This document shows positions 25,770 through 35,141 of a stretch of 64,000 bases of DNA, in pieces; within the stretch, counting starts at the first letter, position 1; the number at the start of each line of letters is the position of its first letter. The stretch is from Streptomyces sp. NBC_01465 (GTDB taxonomy: Bacteria > Actinomycetota > Actinomycetes > Streptomycetales > Streptomycetaceae): the NCBI RefSeq assembly GCF_036227325.1, contig NZ_CP109467.1, positions 248,001-312,000 on the forward strand, given 5' to 3'. A program made the translations under genes and the position numbers. The notes beneath the pieces are model-generated. The model worked only from the letters and a program-made list of their open reading frames with translations, was not told where the DNA came from and searched no databases.

Positions 25770-26741
25770 TTGCTGTTCGACATGCCCCTGGACCGGCTGC
25801 GCGACTACCGGCCGGAGCCGGAGGAGCCCGCGGACTTCGACGCGTTCTGGGAGAAGACCCTTACTGAGACGCAGCGCCACCCGCTGGACGCCCAATTCGC
25901 CCGGCACGAGAGCGGGTTGGCGACCGTCGACGTCTTCGACGTGACGTTCAGCGGCTGGGGCGGGCAGCCTGTGAAGGCGTGGCTGATGCTGCCGCGCGTC
26001 CGCAGCGGGCCGCTGCCTGCCGTCGTCCAGTACATCGGCTACAACGGGGGCCGGGGCATCCCGTACTCCTGGCTGACCTGGAGCGCGCTGGGCTACGCCC
26101 ATCTGGTGATGGACAACCGGGGCCAGGGCGGCGGCGGCAAGAACACCGCCGACACCCCCGACATCGCCCCCGAGGGGCACGGCTCCTCGTCCCCCGGCTT
26201 CCTCACCAGCGGCATCGAGGACCCCTACCGGCACTACTACCGTCGGTTGATCACCGACGCCGTGCGGGCCGTCGACGCGGTCAAGGCCCACCCCGAGGTG
26301 GACTCCTCGCGCGTCGCGGTACTCGGCGGCAGCCAGGGCGGCGGGCTGACGCTGGCCGTCGCCGGACTGCGGGACGACGTGGTGGCGGCCGTCGCCGACG
26401 TACCGTTCCTCTCCCACTACCGGCGCGCCTCGCAGATCACCGACAGCGGCCCCTACGCGGAGATCGCCCGCTGGCTCTCGGGCCACCGCTTCTCGGTGGA
26501 GCGGGCGATGGAGACCCTGTCGTACTTCGACGCGGTCAACTTCGCCGCCCGCGCGACCTGTCCGGCCTGGTTCTCGGTGGGCCTGATGGACAAGGTCTGC
26601 CCGTCCTCGACGGTCTTCGCCGCCTACCACCGCTATGCGGGCCCCGCGGAGATCGAGGTCTTTCCGTACAACGGGCACGAGGGCGGCGCCGAGTACGACC
26701 TGCCGCGCAAACTGGCCGCGCTGCGGGGGGTCTTCGGTTAG
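25770..26741 (+). CDS. Acetyl esterase, AXE1/cephalosporin-C deacetylase family
   Basis: A 323-residue cytoplasmic alpha/beta-hydrolase. The family N-terminus LFDMPLDRLRDYRP indicates a TTG start at 25770 with AAGGAG 7 bases upstream (ATG 25782 is the alternative). The nucleophile elbow is GGSQGGGL, and the catalytic His is in PYNGHEGG. The family removes O-acetyl groups from sugars. With no signal peptide it should deacetylate imported oligosaccharides, complementing the secreted SGNH esterase. Last gene of the operon; its stop overlaps the convergent oxidoreductase stop by 4 bases. Confidence 0.9.
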   Translation: MLFDMPLDRLRDYRPEPEEPADFDAFWEKTLTETQRHPLDAQFARHESGLATVDVFDVTFSGWGGQPVKAWLMLPRVRSGPLPAVVQYIGYNGGRGIPYSWLTWSALGYAHLVMDNRGQGGGGKNTADTPDIAPEGHGSSSPGFLTSGIEDPYRHYYRRLITDAVRAVDAVKAHPEVDSSRVAVLGGSQGGGLTLAVAGLRDDVVAAVADVPFLSHYRRASQITDSGPYAEIARWLSGHRFSVERAMETLSYFDAVNFAARATCPAWFSVGLMDKVCPSSTVFAAYHRYAGPAEIEVFPYNGHEGGAEYDLPRKLAALRGVFG

Positions 26742-28300
26742 GGGGTCCCCTCCAGTACGGCCATGGCGGCGTTGTGGCCGGGGATGCCGCTGACGCCGCC
26801 GCCGCGGACCGCGCCCGCACCGCAGAGCAGGACGTTCGCGTGCGCGGTCTCGACGCCCCAGCGGCCGGTCGACTCGTCCGCGTACGGGAAGGCGAGGGCC
26901 CGGTGGAAGATGTTTCCGCCGGGCAGCCGCAGATCGCGCTCCAGGTCGAGCGGGGTCTTCGCCTCGATGCAGGGGCGGCCGTCCTCGTCGAGGGCCAGGC
27001 AGTCGGCGATGGGCTCGTCGAGGTGGGCGTCGAGCTGCGCGAGGGTGGACTTCAGGAGCTCGTCGCGGGCCGTGTCGTTGTCCTGCGCGAAGAGGCGTGC
27101 GGGGGTGTGCAGGCCGAAGAGAGTGAGGGTCTGGTAGCCCTCGGCGGCGAGTTCGGGGCCCAGGATCGAGGGGTCGGTCAGGGAGTGGCAGTAGATCTCC
27201 GAGGGCGGCGCGCTCGGGAGCCGGCCGGAGGCGGCCTCCTCGTACGCGGTCCCCAACTGCCCGTATCCCTCGGCGATGTGGAAGGTTCCCGCGAAGGCCT
27301 CGCGCGGGTCGACGGAGCGGTCGCGGAGTCGGGGCAGCCGGCGCAGCAGCATGTTGACCTTGAGCTGGGCGCCCTCGGCCGGGTCGGCGGGTTCGTCGCC
27401 GACGAGCTCGGCCAGGGCCTGCGGCGAGGCGTTCACCAGGACGTGCCGGGCGGCGACCGCCGTCTCGGTGCTGTCGTCGCGGAAGGTGACCTCGGCGCGG
27501 GTCCCGTCGGTCTCGATACGGGTGGCCTCGCGGCCCGTGACGATCTCCGCGCCCGCGTCGCGCGCGGCCGCGGCGAGGGCGTCGGTGAGGGCGCCCATGC
27601 CGCCGACGGGGACGTTCCAGTCGCCGGTGCTGTTGCCGATGACGTGGTAGAGGAAGCAGCGGTTCTGGGCGAGTGACGGGTCGTGGGCGTCGGCGAAGGT
27701 GCCGATGAGGGCGTCCGTGAGGACGACGCCGCGGACCAGGTCGTCGGCGAACTCGCGCTCGACGGCAACCCCAAGGGGCTCCTCGAAGAGCATCCGCCAG
27801 GCGTCGTCGTCACCGATGCGCGACCGGAGTGCGGCGCGGGTGGGAAGCGGCCCTGTCAGGGTGGGGAAGACCCGTTCGGCGACGTGGCGCATCGTTCCGT
27901 AGAACCGCTGCCAGGAGGCGTACTCGCGGTCGCTGCCGGTGAGCGCGGCGAAGGAGGCGCGGGTGCGGTCCTCTCCCCCGCCGACGAGCAGGCCGGTGGG
28001 GCGGCCGTCGCGCAGGGCCGGGGTGTACGAGGAGACGGTGCGCTCCCGTACCGCGAAGTCGAGCCCGAGCTCGCGGACGATCTTCTGCGGCAGGAGGCTG
28101 ACGAGGTACGAGTAGCGGGAGAGGCGTGCGTCGACCCCGGCGAAGGGCCGGGTGGAGACGGCGGCTCCGCCGGTCCGGCCGAGGCGCTCCAGGACGAGGA
28201 CGGAGCGTCCTGCGCGGGCCAGGTAGGCGGCGGCGACCAGACCGTTGTGGCCACCGCCGACGATCACGACGTCGTACGCGTCACGAGTGGGTGCGTGCAT
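26738..28300 (-). CDS. FAD-dependent oxidoreductase, phytoene desaturase/CrtI superfamily
   Basis: A 520-residue flavoprotein. The dinucleotide fold VVIVGGGHNGLVAAAYLARAG and LERLGRTGGAA are near the N-terminus, and the C-terminal FAD segment reads GGVSGIPGHNAAM. This is the PYROXD2/carotenoid-isomerase-like branch common in actinomycetes. No carotenoid genes are nearby, so the substrate is unknown. ATG 28300 is chosen because homology starts at YDVVIVGG; a GTG at 28315 is also in frame. Confidence 0.82.
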   Translation of the reverse strand: MHAPTRDAYDVVIVGGGHNGLVAAAYLARAGRSVLVLERLGRTGGAAVSTRPFAGVDARLSRYSYLVSLLPQKIVRELGLDFAVRERTVSSYTPALRDGRPTGLLVGGGEDRTRASFAALTGSDREYASWQRFYGTMRHVAERVFPTLTGPLPTRAALRSRIGDDDAWRMLFEEPLGVAVEREFADDLVRGVVLTDALIGTFADAHDPSLAQNRCFLYHVIGNSTGDWNVPVGGMGALTDALAAAARDAGAEIVTGREATRIETDGTRAEVTFRDDSTETAVAARHVLVNASPQALAELVGDEPADPAEGAQLKVNMLLRRLPRLRDRSVDPREAFAGTFHIAEGYGQLGTAYEEAASGRLPSAPPSEIYCHSLTDPSILGPELAAEGYQTLTLFGLHTPARLFAQDNDTARDELLKSTLAQLDAHLDEPIADCLALDEDGRPCIEAKTPLDLERDLRLPGGNIFHRALAFPYADESTGRWGVETAHANVLLCGAGAVRGGGVSGIPGHNAAMAVLEGTP

Positions 28301-28339
28301 GTCTCTTCGTAACACGTGGTGATCACCGGCGGCCAGACC

Positions 28340-30616
28340 TCAGTGCGCTCCGGACCCGCGCTGCTGGCGCAGGGCTGCGACGCGGCGGTACAGCTCCACC
28401 GCCTCGGGGCCCCTGCCGAGCTGTTCCAGACAGTGTGCTTCGTCGTTGCGGCTGGCCAGGGCGTCGGGATGGTCCGCGCCCAGGACCCGCTCGCGGGATT
28501 CCGCGACCGTGCGGTACACGGCGAGCGCGTCTCCCCAGCGGCCCAGCCAGCCCAGACCGACCGCGACCTCGCGGCGGCTGACGAGGGTGTCGGGGTGGTC
28601 CGCGCCCAGGACCCGCTCGCGGATCGCGCACACGTCACGGGCCTCGGTCAGCGCCTCCTCCCAGCGCGCCAGGCGGCCCAGGTTGACGCCCAGGCCGTGG
28701 CGGGCGCGCAGCGTCTCGGGGTGGTTCGGGCCGTGCACGCGGGTGCGGTCGTCGACCAGGGTGCGGTAGAGCTCCAGGGCCTCCGCGCTGCGGCCCAGGC
28801 GGCCCAGGCTGATGCCGACCTCGTAGCGGGCGGCAAGGGTGTCGGGGTGGTCGGGACCCAGCGCCCGCTCGCGGGCCGCCGCGACCTCGCGGTAGGTCTG
28901 CAGCGCCTCCGGCCAGCGCCCCAACTGACCTAGCGCGTAGGCGACTTCATAACGCGTGACCAGCGTGTCCGGGTGGGTTGCGCCGAGGACGCGGGCGCGC
29001 GCGGAGGCCACTTCGTGCGCCATCCGGTACGAGTCCTCCAGGCGCCCCAGCCTGCTGAGGTTGAACGCGAGGTTGTGCCGGCAGCGCAGGGTGTCCGCGT
29101 GGTCCGGACCGACCGTCCGCTCGCGGGCGGCGAGAACTGCCACGTACACCTGATGCGCCTCGAAGTGGCGGCCGAGCTGCCCCAGGACGTACGCCATCTC
29201 CTGCCGCGCGCCCAGCGTTTCGGGGTGGTCGGCGCCGAGCGAACGCTCGCGGCCGTCGGCGACCCGGGAGAACTCGCGCAGCGCGTCGGCGGCAAGTCCC
29301 GTGCGGCTGAGGGTGAACCCGACCTCGTAGTGACTGGAGAGCGTGTCCGGATGGTCGGGGCCGAGCAGTTGCTCGCGCTCGGCGGCGACGGTGCGGTGCA
29401 CCTCGCCCGCCTCGTTCCAGCGGCCGAGCCGGCTGAGGCTGAGTCCGGCGTTGTGCTGGCTGGCGAGGACGGCGAGCCGTTCGGGCGACGGGGTGGGGTG
29501 CTCGGTCCTGGGAGGCTGTACGGGTGTGCCGGACCGGGGCGAAGCGGGCGTCGTCCACTCGCCGGTGAGGGCCGCCGCGTGGTCGGGCGGGGTGGGGGTG
29601 AGCGTCCGGGTGCCGGTCGCCTTGTGCCCGGTGGTCATGCCGCGGGTCCAGGACGGCAGGCGCGGGGCGCGCGACGGCGGCTGTTCGGGGCGCTGCTCGG
29701 GGGCGCGCAGGGCGGGCAGGGCGGGCAGCTGCTGGGCGGGGAGGGTGTGGCCGGGGGTGTTCCCGGCGTGGTACCCGGCGGCGAGCCTGCGGCCCAGGTC
29801 CCTGGCGTCCTCGGGCCGCTCCTCCGGGGACTTGGCGAGGAGGTCGAGGACGGCTCGGTTGAAGTACTCCGGCAGTTCGGCACGGTGGGTGCGCGGCGGC
29901 TCGGGGATCGTGTCGCGGTGGCCGACGAGGACCGCCCAGGCGTCGTCGAGGTCGAAGGGCGGGACGCCGGTGGAGATCTCGTACAGGACGCAGCCGAAGG
30001 AGTAGAGGTCGCTGCGGTGGTCGACATGGCCGCCGCTGATCTGCTCGGGCGACATGTAGTGCGGGGTGCCCATGGCGATGCCGGTGCCGGTGAGCCGCGA
30101 GGTGAAGCCGATGTCGTGGCCGAGGCGGGCGATGCCGAAGTCGCAGATCTTCACCGTGCCGTCGGTGAGTCGCATGATGTTCGCGGGCTTCAGGTCCCGG
30201 TGGACGATGCCCTGTTCGTGCGTGTACGCGAGGGCCGCGGAGACCTGCTGCGCGATGTCGACGACGTCGGCCACGGGCAGCGGGTGCTGTTTGTTGGCCT
30301 CCAGGAGCTGGCTGAGGTTGCGGCCGTCGAGCAGCTCCATGACCAGATAGAGGACGCCGTCGTCCTCGCCGAAGTCATGGACGACGGTGACCCCGCGGTG
30401 CTGGAGCGCGGCCGCCACCCGTGCCTCGCGCCGGAAACGTTCGCGCAGCACTCTGGTGAACGACTGGTCCTGCTGCGGTCCCAGTGGCTTGAGGCATTTG
30501 ACCGCGACGCGCCGGCCCAGCGACTCGTCCGTCGCCCGCCACACCTCGCCCATGCCGCCGCGCCCGATCAGATCGAGCAGCCGGTACCGGCCGTGGATCA
30601 GCCTGGTGTCCGCCAT
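28340..30616 (-). CDS. Serine/threonine protein kinase with C-terminal TPR array
   Basis: A 758-residue Hanks-type kinase. Kinase domain at about 10-275: glycine loop LIGRGGMGEVW, Lys in VAVKCLK, catalytic loop VHRDLKPANIM, DFG in ICDFGIARLG, and APE-like MSPEQ. A Pro/Thr-rich linker (about 285-385) follows, then about nine TPR hairpins of 42 residues, each ending in a variant of LGADHPDTL. There is no transmembrane segment, unlike PknB-type receptor kinases, so it should be cytosolic. The TPRs probably bind substrates or partners. Its start lies within the 3' end of the DUF2236 gene (19-base overlap). Confidence 0.9.
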   Translation of the reverse strand: MADTRLIHGRYRLLDLIGRGGMGEVWRATDESLGRRVAVKCLKPLGPQQDQSFTRVLRERFRREARVAAALQHRGVTVVHDFGEDDGVLYLVMELLDGRNLSQLLEANKQHPLPVADVVDIAQQVSAALAYTHEQGIVHRDLKPANIMRLTDGTVKICDFGIARLGHDIGFTSRLTGTGIAMGTPHYMSPEQISGGHVDHRSDLYSFGCVLYEISTGVPPFDLDDAWAVLVGHRDTIPEPPRTHRAELPEYFNRAVLDLLAKSPEERPEDARDLGRRLAAGYHAGNTPGHTLPAQQLPALPALRAPEQRPEQPPSRAPRLPSWTRGMTTGHKATGTRTLTPTPPDHAAALTGEWTTPASPRSGTPVQPPRTEHPTPSPERLAVLASQHNAGLSLSRLGRWNEAGEVHRTVAAEREQLLGPDHPDTLSSHYEVGFTLSRTGLAADALREFSRVADGRERSLGADHPETLGARQEMAYVLGQLGRHFEAHQVYVAVLAARERTVGPDHADTLRCRHNLAFNLSRLGRLEDSYRMAHEVASARARVLGATHPDTLVTRYEVAYALGQLGRWPEALQTYREVAAARERALGPDHPDTLAARYEVGISLGRLGRSAEALELYRTLVDDRTRVHGPNHPETLRARHGLGVNLGRLARWEEALTEARDVCAIRERVLGADHPDTLVSRREVAVGLGWLGRWGDALAVYRTVAESRERVLGADHPDALASRNDEAHCLEQLGRGPEAVELYRRVAALRQQRGSGAH
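28380..29500 (-). repeat. Tandem 126-bp coding repeats (TPR array of the kinase gene)
   Basis: About eight to nine direct repeats with 126-base (42-codon) periodicity lie in the 3' half of the kinase gene. Each contains a recognisable CTCGCGG...GTGTCCGGGTGGTC-like block encoding the GxDHPDTL segment. Such an array can expand or contract by recombination, so copy number may differ between strains. Confidence 0.7.
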
Positions 30617-31524
30617 CTCGTGCTGTCGCCCCCGTTGTGTCGCTTCGCCCTCCCCGGCTCGTCCAGTATGGCTGCCCGGCCCGGGAGTTTGTACGGGGCA
30701 GGCCGCGCGTCGGGGCCCAGGCGCGTCATTGCTTTCAGAATGTGACCTGGGGGCAGCTGCCAGCGCATACGCCCGGGGATGCAGCGCAGGAGGTTTCCCG
30801 TGACGGTGAGTTGACGGCTGACGGCTTCTGGGGCGGGCGCGCTCCTGCCGTACAGCTCATGGGCGTAAGGGGGCAGGGAGGCGTACGCGAGGGCTGCCAC
30901 GCGCCGCCAGATCACTTCACGCGCCGGGACGAGCAGGGCATGGATCGGGGGCCGCCGCAGAAAGTCGTCGACTTCGCGGGCGTCCGCACCGGCGGCGAGT
31001 TCGGGCCGTACTTTCTCGAAGTACGCGGCCAGTTCGGCGGTGCTGGAGGGAACCCCGTCCGGGTCGAGGCCGACGAGGCGTGCGCCCTGGCGGTGTTCGT
31101 CGACGTAGCGGTCGGCCTGCGCCCTGCTGATCGGGTAGCCGGAGCGGCGCAGGACCTGGAGGTAGGAGTCGACTTCCGCGCAGTGCACCCACAGGAGCAG
31201 GTCGGGTTCGTCGACGCCGTACCGCTCTCCCGTCCGCGAGTCGGTGGCCCCGAGCCTGCTGTGGATCTTCCGGATGCGGGCGCCGGCCTTCTCGGCGGCG
31301 TCGGTGGTGCCGTAGGTGATGGTCCCGACGAACCCGGCGGTACGCATCAGCCGCCCCCAGGCGTCGCGCCGGAAGTCCGAGTTCTCCATGACCCCGCGCA
31401 CGGCCCGGGGATGAAGCGCCTGGAGGTACAGGGCCCGGATTCCGCCGATCCACATGACCGGGTCCGCGTGCACCTGCCAGGTCACCGAGTCGGGGCCGAA
31501 GAGTCCCGGGTCCGCGTCGCTCAT
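30598..31524 (-). CDS. DUF2236 (MpaB-type oxygenase-like) protein
   Basis: A 308-residue alpha-helical protein of the DUF2236 family, which includes MpaB-like putative oxygenases and is related to heme b-binding latex-clearing proteins. Family features visible are WQVHADPVMWIGGIRALYLQ, the HP pair in ALHPRAVRGV, and RTAGFVGTITYGTTD. The ALHP and later CAEVDSYL (a WVHCAEVDSY segment) are conserved positions that could hold heme. Its 3' end overlaps the kinase start, and it is divergent from the CstR-controlled operon. Confidence 0.8.
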   Translation of the reverse strand: MSDADPGLFGPDSVTWQVHADPVMWIGGIRALYLQALHPRAVRGVMENSDFRRDAWGRLMRTAGFVGTITYGTTDAAEKAGARIRKIHSRLGATDSRTGERYGVDEPDLLLWVHCAEVDSYLQVLRRSGYPISRAQADRYVDEHRQGARLVGLDPDGVPSSTAELAAYFEKVRPELAAGADAREVDDFLRRPPIHALLVPAREVIWRRVAALAYASLPPYAHELYGRSAPAPEAVSRQLTVTGNLLRCIPGRMRWQLPPGHILKAMTRLGPDARPAPYKLPGRAAILDEPGRAKRHNGGDSTRWRTPG

Positions 31525-31573
31525 GCCGCACCTCCTGACCGCAGGCTATCCCGGCCGACTCCAGCCCCGCTCA

Positions 31574-31591
31574 GATACCCCCCGGGGCATC
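31574..31591. promoter_or_regulatory. CsoR/CstR-type operator, distal copy
   Basis: GATACCCCCCGGGGCATC is a near-palindrome with GATACCC/GGG-ATC arms around a G/C-rich core. It matches the ATACCC...GGGTAT form used by CsoR/RcnR/CstR repressors and lies 5 bases before a better copy. Confidence 0.6.
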
Positions 31592-31596
31592 TTCTG

Positions 31597-31612
31597 ATAC
31601 CCTGGGGGGTAT
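31597..31612. promoter_or_regulatory. CsoR/CstR-type operator, perfect copy
   Basis: ATACCC-TGGG-GGGTAT, a perfect 6-bp inverted repeat with a 4-base centre, 40 bases before the CoA-disulfide reductase start. The operon downstream encodes a CstR-like repressor, so autoregulation by this protein is the natural reading. Confidence 0.75.
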
Positions 31613-31652
31613 ACACACCAGGGGGCACGAGCAGCTGAGCCAGGAGAAGCAC

Positions 31653-33272
31653 ATGAAGGTCATCGTGATCGGAGGCGTGGCCGGCGGTATGTCCGCCGCG
31701 ACGCGTCTGCGCCGTCTCGACGAGCAGGCCGAGATCGTCGTGCTGGAGCGCGGCGCCCACGTCAGCTACGCCAACTGTGGCCTTCCGTACTTTCTCGGCG
31801 GCGCGATCGAGGAACGTGACGCGCTGCTCCTGCAGACCCCCGAGTCGCTCGACGCCCGCTTCCGCATCGACGTGCGCGTACGGCACGAGGCCGTCGCCGT
31901 CGACCGCGCCTCCCGTACCGTCCGCGTGCGCGAGGTGGCGGGCGGCCGCACGTACGAGGAGTCGTACGACCGCCTCGTCCTCAGCCCCGGCGCCCGCCCC
32001 TTCGTCCCTGACCTGCCCGGCATCGAGCGCGCCCGGACGCTGCGGGACGTGACGGACGCCGACCGGATCGCCGGGGACCTCGGCGCGGGCGCCCGCACCG
32101 CGGTCGTCGTGGGCGGCGGTTTCATCGGGGTCGAGGCCGCGGAGAACCTGCGCGAGCGCGGTCTTGACGTCACCCTCGTCGAGCTCGCCGACCAGGTCCT
32201 CGCCCCGCTCGACCCCGAGATGGCGGCACCGGTCGCCGCCCGGCTGCGCGAGCACGGCGTGCGGGTCGAGCTGGGCGCACAGCTCGACAAGGTCCTGCCG
32301 GACTCCGTCGTCCTCGCCGACGGCCGGACGCTGCCGGCCGATCTGGTCCTGCTCTCCATCGGCGTACGGCCCGAGACCGCTCTGGCGGTGGAGGCCGGCC
32401 TGGAGATCGGGCCGCGCGGCGGCATCGCGGTGGACGCTTCCGGGCGCACCAGCGACCCGGAGATCTACGCGGTCGGCGACGCCGCCGAGAAGCGCGACGC
32501 CCTCACCGGTGATTCCGTACTCGTACCGCTGGCCAATCTCGCGAACCGGCACGGCCGGCTCGTCGCGGACGCCATCGCGGGGCGCAAGGTGACCGCCCGG
32601 CCCGCCACATCGACCGCCGTGGTCAAGGTCTTCGACCTGACGGCCGCCGCGACAGGGTGGAACGAGAAGCGGCTGCGCGCCGCCGGCCACCCGTACCAGG
32701 CGGTCCATCTGCACCCGGGCTCGCACGCCGGGTACTACCCCGGCGCCTCCCCCATCGCGCTGAAGCTGCTCTTCGACCCGCGCGACCAGCGGATTCTCGG
32801 CGCCCAGGCGGTCGGCACCGACGGCGTCGACAAGCGGATCGACGTCATCGCCACCGCGATGGCGGGCGGCCTCACCGCACCCGATCTCGCCGATCTGGAG
32901 CTGGCGTACGCCCCGCCGTACGGATCGGCCAAGGACCCCGTGAACATGGCAGGCCTGATCGCGGACAACCTCACCACCGGCACGGTCCGCACCGTGCAGT
33001 GGCACGAACTCGACGCCGGTGACGGGGCGACAGTCCTGGACGTACGCACACGCGACGAGCACGCCCAGGGTGCGATCCCCGGCGCGGTCAACATCCCCCT
33101 CGACGAACTGCGCGACCGCGCGGCCGAGTTGCCGGAGGGCGAACTGATCGTTCACTGTCAGGTGGGCCTGCGCGGCCACAACGCCCAGCGGCTCCTCGCC
33201 GGTCTCGGCCGTGACGCCGCCAACCTCGACGGCGGCTACGCCACCTGGGCCGCCGCCCACACCACCGTCTGA
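31653..33272 (+). CDS. CoA-disulfide/persulfide reductase fused to a rhodanese domain
   Basis: A 539-residue flavoprotein. The N-terminal FAD fold is VIVIGGVAGGMSAATRLRRL; the redox Cys42 lies in SYANCGLPYF, the single-cysteine arrangement of CoA-disulfide and CoA-persulfide reductases. The NAD fold is VVVGGGFIGVEAAENL. A C-terminal rhodanese domain (about 450-539) has the active Cys502 in VHCQVGLRG. The CoADR-RHD architecture reduces CoA/glutathione persulfides with NAD(P)H. It is the first gene behind two CstR-type operators, in an operon with another rhodanese and the repressor. Confidence 0.9.
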   Translation: MKVIVIGGVAGGMSAATRLRRLDEQAEIVVLERGAHVSYANCGLPYFLGGAIEERDALLLQTPESLDARFRIDVRVRHEAVAVDRASRTVRVREVAGGRTYEESYDRLVLSPGARPFVPDLPGIERARTLRDVTDADRIAGDLGAGARTAVVVGGGFIGVEAAENLRERGLDVTLVELADQVLAPLDPEMAAPVAARLREHGVRVELGAQLDKVLPDSVVLADGRTLPADLVLLSIGVRPETALAVEAGLEIGPRGGIAVDASGRTSDPEIYAVGDAAEKRDALTGDSVLVPLANLANRHGRLVADAIAGRKVTARPATSTAVVKVFDLTAAATGWNEKRLRAAGHPYQAVHLHPGSHAGYYPGASPIALKLLFDPRDQRILGAQAVGTDGVDKRIDVIATAMAGGLTAPDLADLELAYAPPYGSAKDPVNMAGLIADNLTTGTVRTVQWHELDAGDGATVLDVRTRDEHAQGAIPGAVNIPLDELRDRAAELPEGELIVHCQVGLRGHNAQRLLAGLGRDAANLDGGYATWAAAHTTV

Positions 33273-33310
33273 CCTCCCCCGCCCGCCCGCAACACCCGGA
33301 GAGCACCACT

Positions 33311-34161
<851 letters not shown>

Positions 34162-34168
34162 GCGCGCG

Positions 34169-34654
34169 ATGCCCGCCCACAACCCGTCGTACACAGTCCA
34201 CCGCGGCGTCGAAGTGCCCGATCCTGCGCCGGACGAGATCTGGACCGTCGGCGCCGTCATCCTCGACCGGCACGGCCGGGCCTTCGCCCAGAAGCGCAGC
34301 CCCGACCGCCGTCTGTTTCCCGACACCTGGGACATCGTGGGCGGACACGTCGAGGCCGGCGAGACATTGCTGGAGGCCCTTGCGCGCGAAGTCGAGGAGG
34401 AGACGGGCTGGCGCCTGACCCACGTGCGGCAGTTCCTCGGCACCACCACCTGGACGGGCGACGACGGCGGTGGACTCCGTCACGAGGCCGACTATCTCGT
34501 CGAGGTCGACGGCGACTTGGACCACCCCACGCTGGAGTGGTCCAAGCACTCCGCCCACGACTGGTTCGACGCCGGCAACCTCGCCCGCCTCAAGGAGAAC
34601 CGCAGCCCCGGGGAGTTCTTGATCCACGACCTCGTCGCCCGAGTCGTGACCTGA
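34169..34654 (+). CDS. NUDIX hydrolase
   Basis: A 161-residue NUDIX protein. The NUDIX box reads GHVEAGETLLEALAREVEEE followed by TGW, with all Mg2+-binding glutamates in place (G-x5-E-x7-REVEEE-x-G). It hydrolyses a nucleoside diphosphate linked to another group; substrate unknown. It starts 7 bases after the cstR stop, so it may be the last gene of that operon. Confidence 0.88.
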   Translation: MPAHNPSYTVHRGVEVPDPAPDEIWTVGAVILDRHGRAFAQKRSPDRRLFPDTWDIVGGHVEAGETLLEALAREVEEETGWRLTHVRQFLGTTTWTGDDGGGLRHEADYLVEVDGDLDHPTLEWSKHSAHDWFDAGNLARLKENRSPGEFLIHDLVARVVT

Positions 34655-34675
34655 CCGATCAGGAATCAAGAAGCG
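34653..34675 (+). promoter_or_regulatory. Promoter box shared by the two VOC genes, copy 1
   Basis: A 23-base element beginning GACCGATCAGGAATCAAG, about 30 bases before the first VOC gene, followed by a CTCTAGC element. It matches the copy before the second VOC gene at 20 of 23 positions, so it is probably a shared regulator-binding or -35 element. Confidence 0.5.
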
Positions 34676-34706
34676 CGGTGCACGCAGCCGCTCTAGCCTG
34701 CTGACC

Positions 34707-35117
34707 ATGGACATCACCATTCACACGACGGCGCTGCCCCACGACGACCCGGACGCGTCGCTCGCCTTCTACCGCGACGTCCTCGGCTTCGAGGTCCGCA
34801 GCGATGTCGGGCAGGGCAGGATGCGCTGGATCACGGTCGGCCCGCCCGGCCAGCCGGGCACGTCGATCCTTCTGGCGCCGCCCGCCGCCGATCCCGGCAT
34901 CACCGAGGACGAGCGCAACACCATCACCGAGATGATGGCCAAGGGCACCTACGGCTGGATCCTGCTGGCCACCCCGGACCTCAACGCCACGTTCGACAAG
35001 GTGCAGGCCGGCGACACCGAAGTCGTCCAGGAGCCGACCGAGCAGCCGTACGGCATCCGCGACTGCGCGTTCCGCGACCCCGCGGGCAACCTGGTCCGCA
35101 TCCAAGAGCTGCGCTGA
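34707..35117 (+). CDS. VOC (glyoxalase/bleomycin-resistance fold) protein
   Basis: A 136-residue two-module VOC protein. MDITIHTTALPHDDPDASLAFYRDVLGF supplies the first metal-ligand region (spread over betaalphabetabetabeta repeats), and the C-terminus FRDPAGNLVRIQEL holds the usual final ligand region (Glu). Function (dioxygenase, isomerase, or binding protein) cannot be assigned. Followed by an AraC-gene remnant. Confidence 0.85.
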   Translation: MDITIHTTALPHDDPDASLAFYRDVLGFEVRSDVGQGRMRWITVGPPGQPGTSILLAPPAADPGITEDERNTITEMMAKGTYGWILLATPDLNATFDKVQAGDTEVVQEPTEQPYGIRDCAFRDPAGNLVRIQELR

Positions 35118-35141
35118 GCCGCGACGAGGGGGAGGGTTCAC

